Part shown: piece by piece, positions 26,258-34,879 of the stretch
Numbering within the stretch: position 1 is the first letter of the stretch
How the letters are laid out: each line of letters starts with the position of its first letter
NCBI GenBank assembly: GCA_937920085.1
Contig: CALETE010000041.1
Coordinates: 32,408 to 96,407, forward strand
Reading direction: 5' to 3'
DNA length: 64,000 bases
Origin: an uncultured Alphaproteobacteria bacterium
GTDB lineage: Bacteria; Pseudomonadota; Alphaproteobacteria; Caulobacterales; Caulobacteraceae
Translations under genes and position numbers: made by a program
Notes under the pieces: generated by a model
Database searches by the model: none
What the model saw: only the letters and a program-made list of their open reading frames with translations
Told to the model about the DNA's origin: nothing

Positions 26258-27577
26258 ATGCTCGAGAAATATTTCGGCCTCTCCGCCCAGGGGACCAATG
26301 TCCGGACCGAGGTGCTGGCCGGGGTCACCACCTTTATGACCATGGCCTATATCGTCCTGGTCAATCCCCTGATCCTGTCAGATGCAGGTCTGCCCATAGC
26401 CGGGGTGGCTGCGGCCACCTGTGTTGCCGCAGGCATTGGATCCATCCTCATGGGTCTGGTGGCCAATTACCCCATCGCGCTCGCCCCCGGCATGGGGCTC
26501 AACGCCTATTTCACCTATACAGTGGTCAAGGGCATGGGGGTTCCCTGGGAAACCGCCCTGGGCTGCGTGCTGATTTCCGGCCTGGTCTTCCTGGCCCTGA
26601 CCTTGGCGGGGGTGCGCAAGATCATTGTCGAGGCTGTGCCCCGCCCCCTGTTTGCCGCCATTGCTGCCGGTATTGGGCTGTTCATCGCCTTTATCGGCCT
26701 CAAGGGCGCTGGCCTTGTGGTGGCAAATCCAGCCACCACGGTCACCCTGGGCGACCTGAAATCCCCCATGACCTTGCTGTCCTTAGGGGGTCTGGCCTTG
26801 ACCGGTGCCCTCATGGCCTGGCGGGTAAGGGCCGCCGTCCTGATCGGCGTTCTCGGCGTCACGGTGGTGGCCTTTGTCCTGCATCTCACCCCGTTCAAGC
26901 CGGGTGCCTATGATCTGGCAGCCCTGACCACCACGGCCTTCAAGGCCGATCTCCCGGCGGCGCTGGGCCTGGGGGCTGGCGGACTGTCCACCGCCATTCT
27001 GGAAATCATCTTCGTCTTCCTGTTTGTCGATTTCTTCGACAATCTGGGCACCCTGGTGGCGGTGACCAAGCGGGCGGGCTTGCAGGGGCCCGACGGGAAT
27101 ATCCCCCGCCTCAACCGCATCCTCCTGGCCGACTCCATCGCCACCATTGTCGGCGCCACCGCAGGCACCAGCACCACGGTCAGCTATATCGAGAGCGCCA
27201 CCGGCGTCGCCGCCGGGGGCCGCACGGGCCTCACCGCCGTGGTTACCGGCATACTGTTTCTGGTGACCCTGTTCCTGGCACCCTATGTCCAGCTGATCCC
27301 CGCCGCAGCCACCGCACCGGCCCTGATCCTGGTGGGCGGTATGATGATTGCGCCCCTGGCCGAGACCGACTGGGCCGACCCGGTGGTGGCCATACCGGCC
27401 TTCCTCACCCTGACGATTATTCCCCTGACCTTTTCCATCGCCAATGGCCTGGCCTTCGGCATTGTCAGCTATGCGGCGCTCAAGGTTCTCAAAAGCGGCC
27501 CCAAGCGTGAGGACATCGCCCTCTACGTCCTGGCCGCCCTGTTCATTGCGAGGTTTGCCTGGACGGCGGCGGCGTAA
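26258..27577 (+). CDS. NCS2 purine base permease (AzgA-like)
   Basis: A 439-residue proton-coupled nucleobase transporter, about 12-14 membrane segments, close to the adenine/guanine/hypoxanthine AzgA group. Evidence is the N-terminal GTNVRTEVLAGVTTFMTMAY (length shared with the family) and NPLILSDAG, then ALAPGMGLNAYF and FFDNLGTLVAV. It is coupled to the NUP gene, and with the divergent nucleosidase it forms a purine salvage group: release of bases outside, uptake here. Confidence 0.92.
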   Translation: MLEKYFGLSAQGTNVRTEVLAGVTTFMTMAYIVLVNPLILSDAGLPIAGVAAATCVAAGIGSILMGLVANYPIALAPGMGLNAYFTYTVVKGMGVPWETALGCVLISGLVFLALTLAGVRKIIVEAVPRPLFAAIAAGIGLFIAFIGLKGAGLVVANPATTVTLGDLKSPMTLLSLGGLALTGALMAWRVRAAVLIGVLGVTVVAFVLHLTPFKPGAYDLAALTTTAFKADLPAALGLGAGGLSTAILEIIFVFLFVDFFDNLGTLVAVTKRAGLQGPDGNIPRLNRILLADSIATIVGATAGTSTTVSYIESATGVAAGGRTGLTAVVTGILFLVTLFLAPYVQLIPAAATAPALILVGGMMIAPLAETDWADPVVAIPAFLTLTIIPLTFSIANGLAFGIVSYAALKVLKSGPKREDIALYVLAALFIARFAWTAAA

Positions 27578-27668
27578 AACCATTGCCCGCTCCGATAAGT
27601 GGGCACCCTGCGTAAGGACGTTTGCGCCCGGCGGGCCTTTAAGCTAGAAGCGCCTTCCGCTTTAGCGA

Positions 27669-27745
27669 GCACCCGTAGCTCAGCTGGATAGAGCGTTGCC
27701 CTCCGAAGGCAAAGGTCACACGTTCGAATCGTGTCGGGTGCGCCA
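27669..27745 (+). tRNA. tRNA-Arg (anticodon CCG)
   Basis: A complete 77-nt cloverleaf with the CCA encoded. The acceptor stem is GCACCCG/CGGGTGC and the D arm is GCTCAGCTGGATAGAGC. The anticodon arm is TTGCC-CTCCGAA-GGCAA, giving anticodon CCG (codon CGG). The T arm contains GTTCGAATC. The gene marks the left border of the accessory stretch, a common integration site for islands. Confidence 0.97.
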
Positions 27746-28193
27746 CCGCTTTGCTATATGTTTCAAGGGCTTGCGCCTAGAAACACTATAGCTCGCGGGC
27801 CAGATTCTGAATCTACAGATTATGCGCACATTTCCGCCGCGGTGCGTGCAATGCACCACTGTGCATCTCACTGTGCAACAGGCTGCAGGACGGTGGCGAA
27901 CGGTGAGCCATGGTTGGCTGGGACCGCGAAGGGATCTCAAGCTACTCAAGATCGGAGTGGCGCGATTTGCTCCCCCAAGACCCCTCACCCGCGATACCGC
28001 TTCAACCGCTTGGCGACGACTCTAAAAGTTAACGGGACACTGCTCGGGGGCTCGAGGTGGGAAAGCCCACTGTGCGGACAAGGAACAGCTGATCGCCGAC
28101 GCATGGCAGCGTTGGCATGAAGCTGGCTACACGTGGGAGGGGCTTGCAAACAATCTTTGGTGTCCGTCTGCGGCCTGGACACTTCGATTGGCG
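27746..28193. other. Gene-poor stretch after tRNA-Arg, with short repeats and a possible coding remnant
   Basis: 448 bp without a convincing gene. It contains ACTGTGCA twice (27858-27865 and 27870-27877) next to the palindrome GTGCAATGCAC. In one frame at about 28071-28190 there is a protein-like segment (DKEQLIADAWQRWHEAGYTW) without a start codon or recognised family. No integrase or repeat of the tRNA 3' end was found. It may be scar sequence of a former island. Confidence 0.5.
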
Positions 28194-28523
28194 TTATGAA
28201 CGGGGAGCCGGTGCGACACCTTCGAGGAGCAGAACCCGGTTCATCTCGGTGAGCTCGTTGATACGGAGATCCTTCAACGGTCGATATTCCGGAGAGTTGT
28301 ACCAAGTCTCTGCCGCCGCCCGGCTTGGAAAGCGCAGGATCGCTGCCCAGTTGCCGTCCCAGACGCCTTCCAGAACGTCCGGCTCCGGCGTGCCGGCGAG
28401 CAGTTCTCCGCCAAAGTCCGCGACCGTGGCCAGCGCGCTCTGTCCATAGCGCGCCATCGTTTCCTCAAAGCTCCTGGCCCGGATCTGGACCATGATGAAG
28501 GCAGGCGCTGCGGTGTCGGTCAT
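28194..28523 (-). CDS. DUF1330 family protein
   Basis: A 109-residue dimeric alpha-beta-barrel (ferredoxin-like) protein resembling DUF1330: the opening FIMVQIRARSFEETMARYG, GGELLAGTPEPDVLEG, and the RFPSRAAAETWYNSPEY motif are diagnostic. Function unknown. It follows the HxlR regulator gene on the same strand after 30 bp and is probably in its operon. Confidence 0.88.
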   Translation of the reverse strand: MTDTAAPAFIMVQIRARSFEETMARYGQSALATVADFGGELLAGTPEPDVLEGVWDGNWAAILRFPSRAAAETWYNSPEYRPLKDLRINELTEMNRVLLLEGVAPAPRS

Positions 28524-28553
28524 CGGGGTGTGGTCCTTGGTGAGAGGGTTGCC

Positions 28554-28916
28554 TCAGCTCAGGCTGACAATATCTGTGTGAAACTCAGACAGGTGGGTGT
28601 GAGCCCAGTGACCCAAACCTTCGAGAACCGGTCGGAGCGCCGCGCCGCTTTCCGTGAGCTGAAAGGCATTGTTACGGCGATGTCCTTCCGGATTGGTGCG
28701 TTCGATCAGCTTCAGGCAGGTGAGCATCTCGAGCCGGGCAGCGAGGATATTGGTCGAGATATGCTCCTTGGACCCGAGAAAGTCGGAATAGGTGCGTGTT
28801 CCGTGGACCAGAAGGTCGCGAATGATCAGAAGAGACCATCGGTCGCCCAGCACATCGAGCGCGGAGCTGATCGGACAAACCGAGCGCCAGTCAATGTCAT
28901 CCACGGCCATCGTCAC
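28554..28916 (-). CDS. HxlR family transcriptional regulator
   Basis: A 120-residue winged-helix regulator of the HxlR/MarR-like class, which binds inverted repeats as a dimer. Seen are the N-terminal CPISSALDVLGDRWSLLIIR, the recognition helix region SKEHISTNILAARLEML and the wing before ALRPVLEGLGHWA. A cysteine sits in the usual N-terminal position (VCPI), which in some relatives senses electrophiles. It is a candidate controller of the nearby reductase/GST genes. Confidence 0.92.
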   Translation of the reverse strand: MTMAVDDIDWRSVCPISSALDVLGDRWSLLIIRDLLVHGTRTYSDFLGSKEHISTNILAARLEMLTCLKLIERTNPEGHRRNNAFQLTESGAALRPVLEGLGHWAHTHLSEFHTDIVSLS

Positions 28917-28949
28917 CCATCACCTTCCCTCTTGATCCGTCTGCACTAA

Positions 28950-28959
28950 CACAGCTGTG
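28950..28959. promoter_or_regulatory. Palindrome upstream of the HxlR gene
   Basis: The perfect palindrome CACAGCTGTG lies 34 bp upstream of the HxlR start codon, where an autoregulatory operator would be expected. It does not match the paired operators at 30534-30578 and 31409-31453, so if it is a binding site it is of a different sequence. Confidence 0.35.
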
Positions 28960-29044
28960 ACCAAGGGATGAAATCAGGTGCTTGCGCAATACGACAAGCC
29001 TGAGCTGTTGTCGGGGCCCGCAAGGTCTGTGGACGCATTATGCT

Positions 29045-29455
29045 TTAACGGACCAAGAAGTGAGCAACGACCCGCCATACGTAGACGAGCATCGCGACTT
29101 GTGCGGTCCCGTAAACAGCCGTCCGCAGGTAGGGGATGCCCGCGATGTAGACCGTCGCATGCAGGACACGAGCGATCAAAAGCACTATTCCGGCGATCAA
29201 AGTCGTGTGGTTCGTGGTGCCCGTCACACACGCAATCCCGATTACGATGGCATATATGGCAAGATTATCCGCCAGGTTTCGGTGCGCCCGAACCGCACGG
29301 CCGCCCCATGGGGCTACGCCAACGAGCTCACTGTCACGATTGTAGAATATCCACCTGATGCCGCCGGGCACCGACCCGCGCGCCACAAGGGGCGGAAGCG
29401 TCAGGAACTCGGCGAGTATAGCGAGGCTCAACAATATCCATAGATCGGGCGTCAC
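29045..29455 (-). CDS. MAPEG-like four-helix membrane protein
   Basis: A 136-residue protein with four hydrophobic helices, resembling the MAPEG family of membrane glutathione transferases/peroxidases. The central motif (GRAVRAHRNLADNLAIYAIV) matches the family's RAxxAHxNxxE region, though the usual acidic residue is Asp here. I start at the GTG at 29455 (VTPDLW), which follows GGAAAAG; the frame is open further upstream into the reductase gene. It is 40 bp downstream of that gene, probably the same transcript, and a GST lies nearby. Confidence 0.75.
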   Translation of the reverse strand: MTPDLWILLSLAILAEFLTLPPLVARGSVPGGIRWIFYNRDSELVGVAPWGGRAVRAHRNLADNLAIYAIVIGIACVTGTTNHTTLIAGIVLLIARVLHATVYIAGIPYLRTAVYGTAQVAMLVYVWRVVAHFLVR

Positions 29456-29495
29456 GAGCTTTTCCAAATTTGTGCTTTGATCGACATCCGGCCCA

Positions 29496-30500
29496 TCAGG
29501 CAGCTTGCGTGGCTCTTTGCGAAATAGCGCCCGCCATCTCCCTAAGGGACGACTCGATTGGCGTTTCTTTCCAGGAGAGAATCCTATGGGTCTCAACATT
29601 GTCGAAGGACGCTGCCCTGCCGATAAACGGAACCATGCCCCTCATCTGGCGGTCGAACAGGCTGATGAATTTCAACAAGAATGTCGGCGCTTTCAGGGAC
29701 GGCACCTTGCTGTAGCCAGCGCGCCGAAGGATGCCTGCCACCACCGCCATTTCAACCGGTGAGGCGCACGCGGCAATGAACCGCTTCCCCGCGGCGCCGT
29801 TCGCGGTCATTGCCTCGACGTGCAGGCGAGCGACATCGCGGACATCGACCATTCCCATGCTCATGTCGGGAATCATCGGCATCTTTCCATCGATCATGTC
29901 GGATATCATCGCCACGCTCTGCCCATCCATTCTGGCACCCAGAGACGGACCAAAGACGGCACCAGGGCAGATGACCGTGAGTTCCATTTCACTGCCCGTC
30001 GCCATCTTCCATGCAGCGCGTTCAGCCAATGTCTTGCTCTTTGCGTAGGCTCCGATGTTGGCATTGGTGTCTGACCACGCATCGGCACCATACGTGCCCG
30101 TGTCCTTGCCGCCGATGATCGCGAAGGTCGAGGACGTGAGAACGAGACGCTTTATTCCAGCACGCTGAGCAGCCCCCACGACGCGCTTGGTTCCTTCGAC
30201 CGCTGGCGCGATCAACTCATTCTCATCCTTCGGCTCTGCCAGCATGAAGGGAGACGCGACATGGATGACGAACGAACAGCCCGTCATGGCCTCCGCCCAT
30301 CCGATGTCGGACATGAGATCGACCTCGACGAAGCTTAGCCGGTCGATCGGTGCAACCTTTGCAATGGCGCTGCGGGTTGAGAGTCCCCTGGAGCGGGAAC
30401 GAATCGTGCCGACGACCTCGTAACCTTGCCTCAGCAGTTCGGCAGCGCAGTGCTGCCCGATGTATCCGGTGGCACCTGTCAGCAAAACCCGTTCGTTCAT
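29496..30500 (-). CDS. NAD(P)-dependent epimerase/reductase (extended SDR)
   Basis: A 334-residue extended short-chain dehydrogenase of the dihydroflavonol-4-reductase/aldehyde reductase type. The nucleotide motif is GATGYIGQHCA at the N-terminus; the conserved NADP-specificity region (TIRSRSR) suggests NADP. The catalytic tyrosine and lysine are in YAKSK. Start at the ATG at 30500 (MNERVLLTG). Two 17-bp operators lie 34-78 bp upstream of the start, so expression is probably repressor-controlled. Confidence 0.88.
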   Translation of the reverse strand: MNERVLLTGATGYIGQHCAAELLRQGYEVVGTIRSRSRGLSTRSAIAKVAPIDRLSFVEVDLMSDIGWAEAMTGCSFVIHVASPFMLAEPKDENELIAPAVEGTKRVVGAAQRAGIKRLVLTSSTFAIIGGKDTGTYGADAWSDTNANIGAYAKSKTLAERAAWKMATGSEMELTVICPGAVFGPSLGARMDGQSVAMISDMIDGKMPMIPDMSMGMVDVRDVARLHVEAMTANGAAGKRFIAACASPVEMAVVAGILRRAGYSKVPSLKAPTFLLKFISLFDRQMRGMVPFIGRAASFDNVETHRILSWKETPIESSLREMAGAISQRATQAA

Positions 30501-30533
30501 GTTGTGTACCCAATCGCCCCGCACTGCCCGATA

Positions 30534-30578
30534 ACTTGCAGAACACAAGTATGGCAGATTGACTTGCAATTCACAAGT
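30534..30578. promoter_or_regulatory. Tandem operator pair upstream of the SDR epimerase
   Basis: Two 17-bp dyads, ACTTGCAGAACACAAGT (30534-30550) and ACTTGCAATTCACAAGT (30562-30578), each with 5-base arms ACTTG/CAAGT around 7 bases and 28 bp apart start to start. Related dyads with the same 28-bp spacing occur at 31409-31453. The position just upstream of the reductase start codon fits a repressor site over the promoter. Confidence 0.7.
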
Positions 30579-30626
30579 TTCATTCTGGAAGCTTTGGTTC
30601 CCGCACCAAAGGTCGAGAAGGGGCGA

Positions 30627-31271
30627 TCAACCCCCTTGCATCCCCGCGAGGGCCGAGCCCAGTTCACTGATTACCTTCGACAGGCTCGGATGCGCTTGGG
30701 CATACGCCCATGCGGCGGCGAGATTGGGAAAATCAGCAAGCGGACTACTGCCAAGGCCCATAGGCTCGCCCAGCGTCACAACGAAGAATAACATTGGCAC
30801 CAGGGTGCAGTCGCCAAGGCTGAGCTTTCCGCCCGTTACAAGGCCGTCGCTGCCAACATAGCCATTGAGCAGGTGGTGGACCTTCCTGACCTCAGCCACC
30901 TTTTCCGCAACCAGCTTCTCGTCCCGAGCGTTGGGGTTGAGCTGGCCAAACAGCACGCCCATGGGCGGGTTGAGGTAGAGATCGCAAACGCGCGAAACGA
31001 GCCGCGCGCGTGCCCTGTCTTCGGGTGAGGCCGGGCGGAGTGATGGTTGCGGGAACCGGTCCTCCAGATACTCGCAGATCAGTTCCGACTCCGGCAGCAG
31101 GAAGCCGTCTGTGTCCAGGCAAGGCACCTTGCCGGTCGGGGTGATGGCATTGTAGTCCGCCGAGCCCAGGCCGCCCGGAGGATCAACGAGTTCGACCGGC
31201 AGATTCTTGGCATAGATCTGGATGCGGCAACGCGCCGCAAACGGCGACAGATAAACATTGTAGAGCTTCAT
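30627..31271 (-). CDS. Glutathione S-transferase family protein
   Basis: A 214-residue GST with an N-terminal thioredoxin-fold domain (MKLYNVYLSPFAARCRIQIY), including the cis-Pro strand (PTGKVPCLD) and the glutathione gamma-glutamyl-binding LPESELICEYLEDRFP. A helical C-terminal domain follows. The likely activating residue is Ser9 near the N-terminus. It is transcribed divergently from the SDR at 31496; the second operator pair lies between them. Confidence 0.92.
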   Translation of the reverse strand: MKLYNVYLSPFAARCRIQIYAKNLPVELVDPPGGLGSADYNAITPTGKVPCLDTDGFLLPESELICEYLEDRFPQPSLRPASPEDRARARLVSRVCDLYLNPPMGVLFGQLNPNARDEKLVAEKVAEVRKVHHLLNGYVGSDGLVTGGKLSLGDCTLVPMLFFVVTLGEPMGLGSSPLADFPNLAAAWAYAQAHPSLSKVISELGSALAGMQGG

Positions 31272-31408
31272 AAGTTGGTCCCTGTTTCGTGAACATGGGT
31301 GCGGCTTCGCAATCCATGTTCGAGCTTGGGTTGGCCGAGGTAATCCGTGTCATCCGTTACTCGAACACGCTTTATCTCGCCGGTTCCTGTGGTGTTCGAC
31401 ACGGCATA

Positions 31409-31453
31409 ACTTTTGATATGCAAGCTTGACGGACTTTCTTGCAACTCGCAAGC
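31409..31453. promoter_or_regulatory. Tandem operator pair between GST and SDR genes
   Basis: Two dyads, ACTTTTGATATGCAAGC (31409-31425, one arm degenerate) and TCTTGCAACTCGCAAGC (31437-31453), 28 bp apart start to start. They match the pair at 30534-30578 in arm sequence and in spacing. They lie 43 bp upstream of the SDR start and 138 bp upstream of the GST start, so they could control both directions. Confidence 0.65.
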
Positions 31454-31495
31454 TACAATCTCCACTCGACAGACCGAGACAGGAGGTAAGACCGA

Positions 31496-32224
31496 ATGAG
31501 CACTCAGACAGCCTTAATCATCGGCGTTGGACCGGACGCAGGCCTGGGCGCCACCCTTTGTCGGCGTTTTGCAAATCACGGTCTGCATGTCGTAGTCGCC
31601 GGCAGAACCGCCACAAATGTTGAGCATGTCGCTGCCGGCATTCGAGGCGCGGGTGGCATGGCGACCAGCGTGGTGGCCGATGCAACCGACGAGGCGGCAG
31701 TAATGGATCTGGTCGCCACAGCCGAGTCCATCGGCCCGATTTCGCTCGCGATCTACAACGCAGGTAACAATATGAATGGCGACTTTCTCGCAATGGAGGC
31801 GAGTTTTTTTGAGAGATGCTGGCGGACGTCCTGCTTCGGAGGATTCCTGTTCTCACGTGAAGTTTTGCGCCGCATGTCAACGCGCGGGGCTGGCACCCTG
31901 ATCTTTACCGGCGCCAGTGCATCCATGCGGGGTAAGCCGTTATTTGCCGCTTTCACGGCAGCAAAGGCGGGCCTCAGGGCACTTGCTCAATCACTCGCAC
32001 GCGAGTTCGGCCCAAAGGGAATCCACGTTAGCCACGTGGTCATCGACGGCGGCATTAATGGCGAGAAGATCGTTAGTGGGGTGCCCGAGTTTGCAAAAGG
32101 CGTTGGGCCTGACGGCTTGATCGGCCTCGAGGGGCTCGCCGATATTTATCAGATGCTGCACCACCAGCCCCGAAACGCGTGGTCTCACGAAATCGATGTG
32201 CGGACCCACAAGGAAGTGTTCTGA
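31496..32224 (+). CDS. Classical SDR oxidoreductase
   Basis: A 242-residue short-chain dehydrogenase. The N-terminal nucleotide motif is the variant GVGPDAGLGATLCRRFA and the NAG motif is YNAGNN. The catalytic serine is in FTGASAS, but the expected Tyr-x3-Lys is replaced by Phe at the Tyr position (FAAFTAAKAGL), as in some SDRs with altered or lost activity. A strong AGGAGGT ribosome-binding site at 31481 fixes the start. Substrate unknown. Confidence 0.85.
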   Translation: MSTQTALIIGVGPDAGLGATLCRRFANHGLHVVVAGRTATNVEHVAAGIRGAGGMATSVVADATDEAAVMDLVATAESIGPISLAIYNAGNNMNGDFLAMEASFFERCWRTSCFGGFLFSREVLRRMSTRGAGTLIFTGASASMRGKPLFAAFTAAKAGLRALAQSLAREFGPKGIHVSHVVIDGGINGEKIVSGVPEFAKGVGPDGLIGLEGLADIYQMLHHQPRNAWSHEIDVRTHKEVF

Positions 32225-32485
32225 ACGCCATTTTCAATGCCCGACTGGGCGCTGGCGTCGCCGCTACGGCCCGAAAGCATCGCCGCATCAAAAGCCTTTC
32301 GGGCAATTAGATATCGATTTCAATCACATACCCGTTCGACGTTTCATTCTCCGCAGAGCGACACTTTTTCCTGTTAAAACAGAGATTTAACTGGCCGGTG
32401 CGCCACGCGTCTCTGCGCCGTACGGAACGGGCGGGCACACATCAGCTGTTTTTCGTCAAGGTGCCTGAAGGTGCCGTCGCCGCCC

Positions 32486-33781
32486 TTACTGGGCCCGTTT
32501 GTCGGCGGCCACGGGTTCGCGCACGATCTTGCCGCCCTTCATAACGAAGACGGGGTGACCCGCGGCGGTGATGTCTGTGGTCGGGTCGCCGGATACGGCC
32601 ACCAGATCTGCGATGAAGCCGGGCTGTACCTTTCCCAGGCTGTTGCCCTCTCCAAGGATGGCGGCATCCGTGGCTGTGGCAGCGATCAGCGCCTCGGGCG
32701 GCGTCATTCCATAACGCACCATCCACACCAGTTCCCGCGCGTTTTCCCCGTGGGGATAGACGCCGACATCCGAACCGGACGCCATGGTCACCCCAAGGGA
32801 TCGGGCGAGGCGGAAGGCGCGCTCGCTGTCGACCATGTCCGTCGTGGGCGGTGTCTTGCCGGGTTGGTAGCCATGGAAATAGATGCCGTAATATTCCACC
32901 TCAGTCAGGGTCGGGACATAGGCGATTCCGGCCTTGGCCATGAGCCGGAAGGTGGCCTCCGATCCGCCTTTTCCGTGCTCTATGGTGTCGACACCGGCCA
33001 TAGCGGCGCGGCGCATGCCCGCATCTGACTCTGCATGGGCGGCGACCTTGCGGCCAAGTTCATGCGCCTTGACGACGGCGGCATTGAGCTCATCCTGCGA
33101 GAAGGTCGGCAGGGTCTCGCCATTCGGTCCGATCTGATAGTCGGCATAGAGCTTGATCCAGTCTGCCCCCGCTGCGGCTTGGTGGCGCACGGCGGTGACG
33201 ATTCCGTCGACGCCTGAAGCCTCTTCGGCACCCTGGGGGAGTTCACCGATCGCATAGTCCCGCCGTGCCGGGCCATAGGCACCTGTCGCTACAATGGCCC
33301 GGGTCACCACGTGGAGGCGCGGGCCCTGGGTCACGCCGTCCCCGATTGCCCGCTTCAAGGCTACGTCCGAATTCCCAGCGCCTTCGGTGCCCAGGTCCCT
33401 CAGGGTGGTGAAGCCGGCCAGCAGGGTGTCCCGGGCATGGTTGGCTGCGGCAAGCACCCGATAGGGCAGCTGTTCCTTCAGGACCTGATCGTCCCAAAGG
33501 GTTTCGCTGTAGGGATGCAAGAAGAGGTGCGAATGAAGGTCGATCAGGCCGGGGAGTAGGGTCGCCCCGGGAAGGCGGAGGGTCCGCGCCCGTGACGGGG
33601 CCACAATGTCTGGTCCTACGGCGCGGATGGTCTCGCCGTCCACCAGCACCTTCCAGCCTGGATGCGCCGTCCGGTCCTGGGCCGTGAAGACGCGATCTGG
33701 GACAATCAGCAGGGCTTCACACCGAGCACCTGTTGCGGCCAGGGCGAGCATGGTCAGGCCAAGCGCCAGTCGTGCGGTCAT
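32486..33781 (-). CDS. Secreted amidohydrolase
   Basis: A 431-residue metal-dependent amidohydrolase with a signal peptide ([19 protein letters not shown]). The metal ligands include H-x-H ([12 protein letters not shown]), the KLYADY lysine region, a histidine in AAHAESDAG, one in TIEHGKGG and the final Asp in [12 protein letters not shown]. The pattern resembles imidazolonepropionase-like and Xaa-Pro/carboxypeptidase-like secreted members. Substrate is unknown. Confidence 0.9.
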   Translation of the reverse strand: MTARLALGLTMLALAATGARCEALLIVPDRVFTAQDRTAHPGWKVLVDGETIRAVGPDIVAPSRARTLRLPGATLLPGLIDLHSHLFLHPYSETLWDDQVLKEQLPYRVLAAANHARDTLLAGFTTLRDLGTEGAGNSDVALKRAIGDGVTQGPRLHVVTRAIVATGAYGPARRDYAIGELPQGAEEASGVDGIVTAVRHQAAAGADWIKLYADYQIGPNGETLPTFSQDELNAAVVKAHELGRKVAAHAESDAGMRRAAMAGVDTIEHGKGGSEATFRLMAKAGIAYVPTLTEVEYYGIYFHGYQPGKTPPTTDMVDSERAFRLARSLGVTMASGSDVGVYPHGENARELVWMVRYGMTPPEALIAATATDAAILGEGNSLGKVQPGFIADLVAVSGDPTTDITAAGHPVFVMKGGKIVREPVAADKRAQ

Positions 33782-33866
33782 GGATCGGGTCCCTTAAGGC
33801 AGAGTTCCTTGCGTGATTAGCGCGGCGCCATCGGGCGGAAAAGGGCCCCTTCCAGTGATGGGTGCC

Positions 33867-33962
33867 CTATTTTACGATGGCGATGTCGTTCAGTGCGTCC
33901 TGGCGGAAGAACTCACCCGATTGACGGAAGCCCGTGACCGTCTGCTGGATCGGCTTGTCTGA
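33867..33962 (-). pseudogene. Possible 3' remnant of a lost gene
   Basis: An open segment of 31 codons ending in TAG, with coding-like composition and no start codon. It reads SDKPIQQTVTGFRQ then SGEFFRQDALNDIAIVK and is preceded in frame by TGA. It lies between the amidohydrolase and the hypothetical at 34022 and looks like the C-terminal end of a protein whose upstream part has been deleted. I do not recognise the family. Confidence 0.35.
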
Positions 33963-34021
33963 TCAGGCTATTGTGAACCCTTGGCGACCAGCTAAGCTGT
34001 ATACCCCTATGAGGTGTATTC

Positions 34022-34762
34022 ATGGACATTCACAAACCGAAGGCGGCCCACAGCTGGCGCGAGTTTCTGATCGAAATAGGAACTATTGTCTGCGGTATCT
34101 TGATTGCCCTCGGTCTTGAGCAGGTCGTCCTGCGGGCAGAGTGGGCCCACAAGGTCGAAGCCGCTGAAGAAGCAATGCGCCACGAGTTGTTATGGGATGA
34201 TGGCCCGCAAGTTTACCAACGCGTGGCCATGCACGACTGCCTTGTCGGTAGGCTAAACGACATTCGGCAAGCTATTGAACAGGGCAAACCTAGGTCTGAA
34301 CTGGTCCAGTTGATCAATGGCTACCATGTAGCCTTTCTCTCCTATGACACCCGCGCACGAGATGATGCATCGCATGCAGGTGTCACCGATCACATGTCGA
34401 AAGCCGCGCTCGCGGTCTGGGACGGTGCCTATAACCAGATGCCATTCATGGAGCGCACCAACGCCGATGAAGCGACCGCAATCGGACACCTGCGTGCCAT
34501 TCAGCATTCTGGAGGCGCGCTGAGTGAGGCCGAGCGGTCAAGGGTGCTGGACGCGGTTGAAGAATTGCGTGTGCTCGAGTTTAGAATGTGGGGAGCGGGC
34601 GCATTTGTGCTGCCGCACATACGCAAGCTTGGGTCGCTAGATCCGGGGCGGATGGATAGGTTCTTAAATGAGGCGCGCGACTGGTATGGCTCAGCCTGTG
34701 TAAAGGACCTGCCCTTGGGGTGGACCTTGCCACCCGGCGTCGACACCAGCGAGGTCCAGTAA
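34022..34762 (+). CDS. Single-pass membrane protein of unknown function (paralogue A)
   Basis: A 246-residue protein with one transmembrane segment near residues 18-34 (IGTIVCGILIALGLEQVV) after a short basic/aromatic leader (HKPKAAHSWREF), then a long, mainly helical soluble domain with Cys residues near 70 and 230. The same layout and many shared positions (W-x-x-F, GxLIALGLEQ, EEAMRHEL) occur in the protein encoded on the opposite strand at 34880. No function is known to me. Confidence 0.8.
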   Translation: MDIHKPKAAHSWREFLIEIGTIVCGILIALGLEQVVLRAEWAHKVEAAEEAMRHELLWDDGPQVYQRVAMHDCLVGRLNDIRQAIEQGKPRSELVQLINGYHVAFLSYDTRARDDASHAGVTDHMSKAALAVWDGAYNQMPFMERTNADEATAIGHLRAIQHSGGALSEAERSRVLDAVEELRVLEFRMWGAGAFVLPHIRKLGSLDPGRMDRFLNEARDWYGSACVKDLPLGWTLPPGVDTSEVQ

Positions 34763-34879
34763 GCCATCAGTTCCAATTAATGTCGGGCGATCTGCAGTCC
34801 GGGTTGGGCCCAAGGTCCTAATCCAAATGTCGTGCAGGGCTAGGCTGGAAACATGGACTTGGACCCTGCCCCATGTTCC

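Noticed and set aside
26783..27583. 266-codon minus-strand ORF opposite the NCS2 permease
   Set aside because: Antisense shadow of a membrane protein; Gly/Gln/Arg-rich and without domain features.
27716..27988. Minus-strand ORF beginning over the tRNA (ends in ...WRTRHDSNV)
   Set aside because: It reads through the antisense of tRNA-Arg; this is a known type of spurious ORF next to tRNAs.
28981..28998. CTTG-N10-CAAG dyad upstream of the HxlR gene
   Set aside because: The arms resemble the paired operators but the spacing is 10 rather than 7 bases, and there is no second copy 28 bp away.
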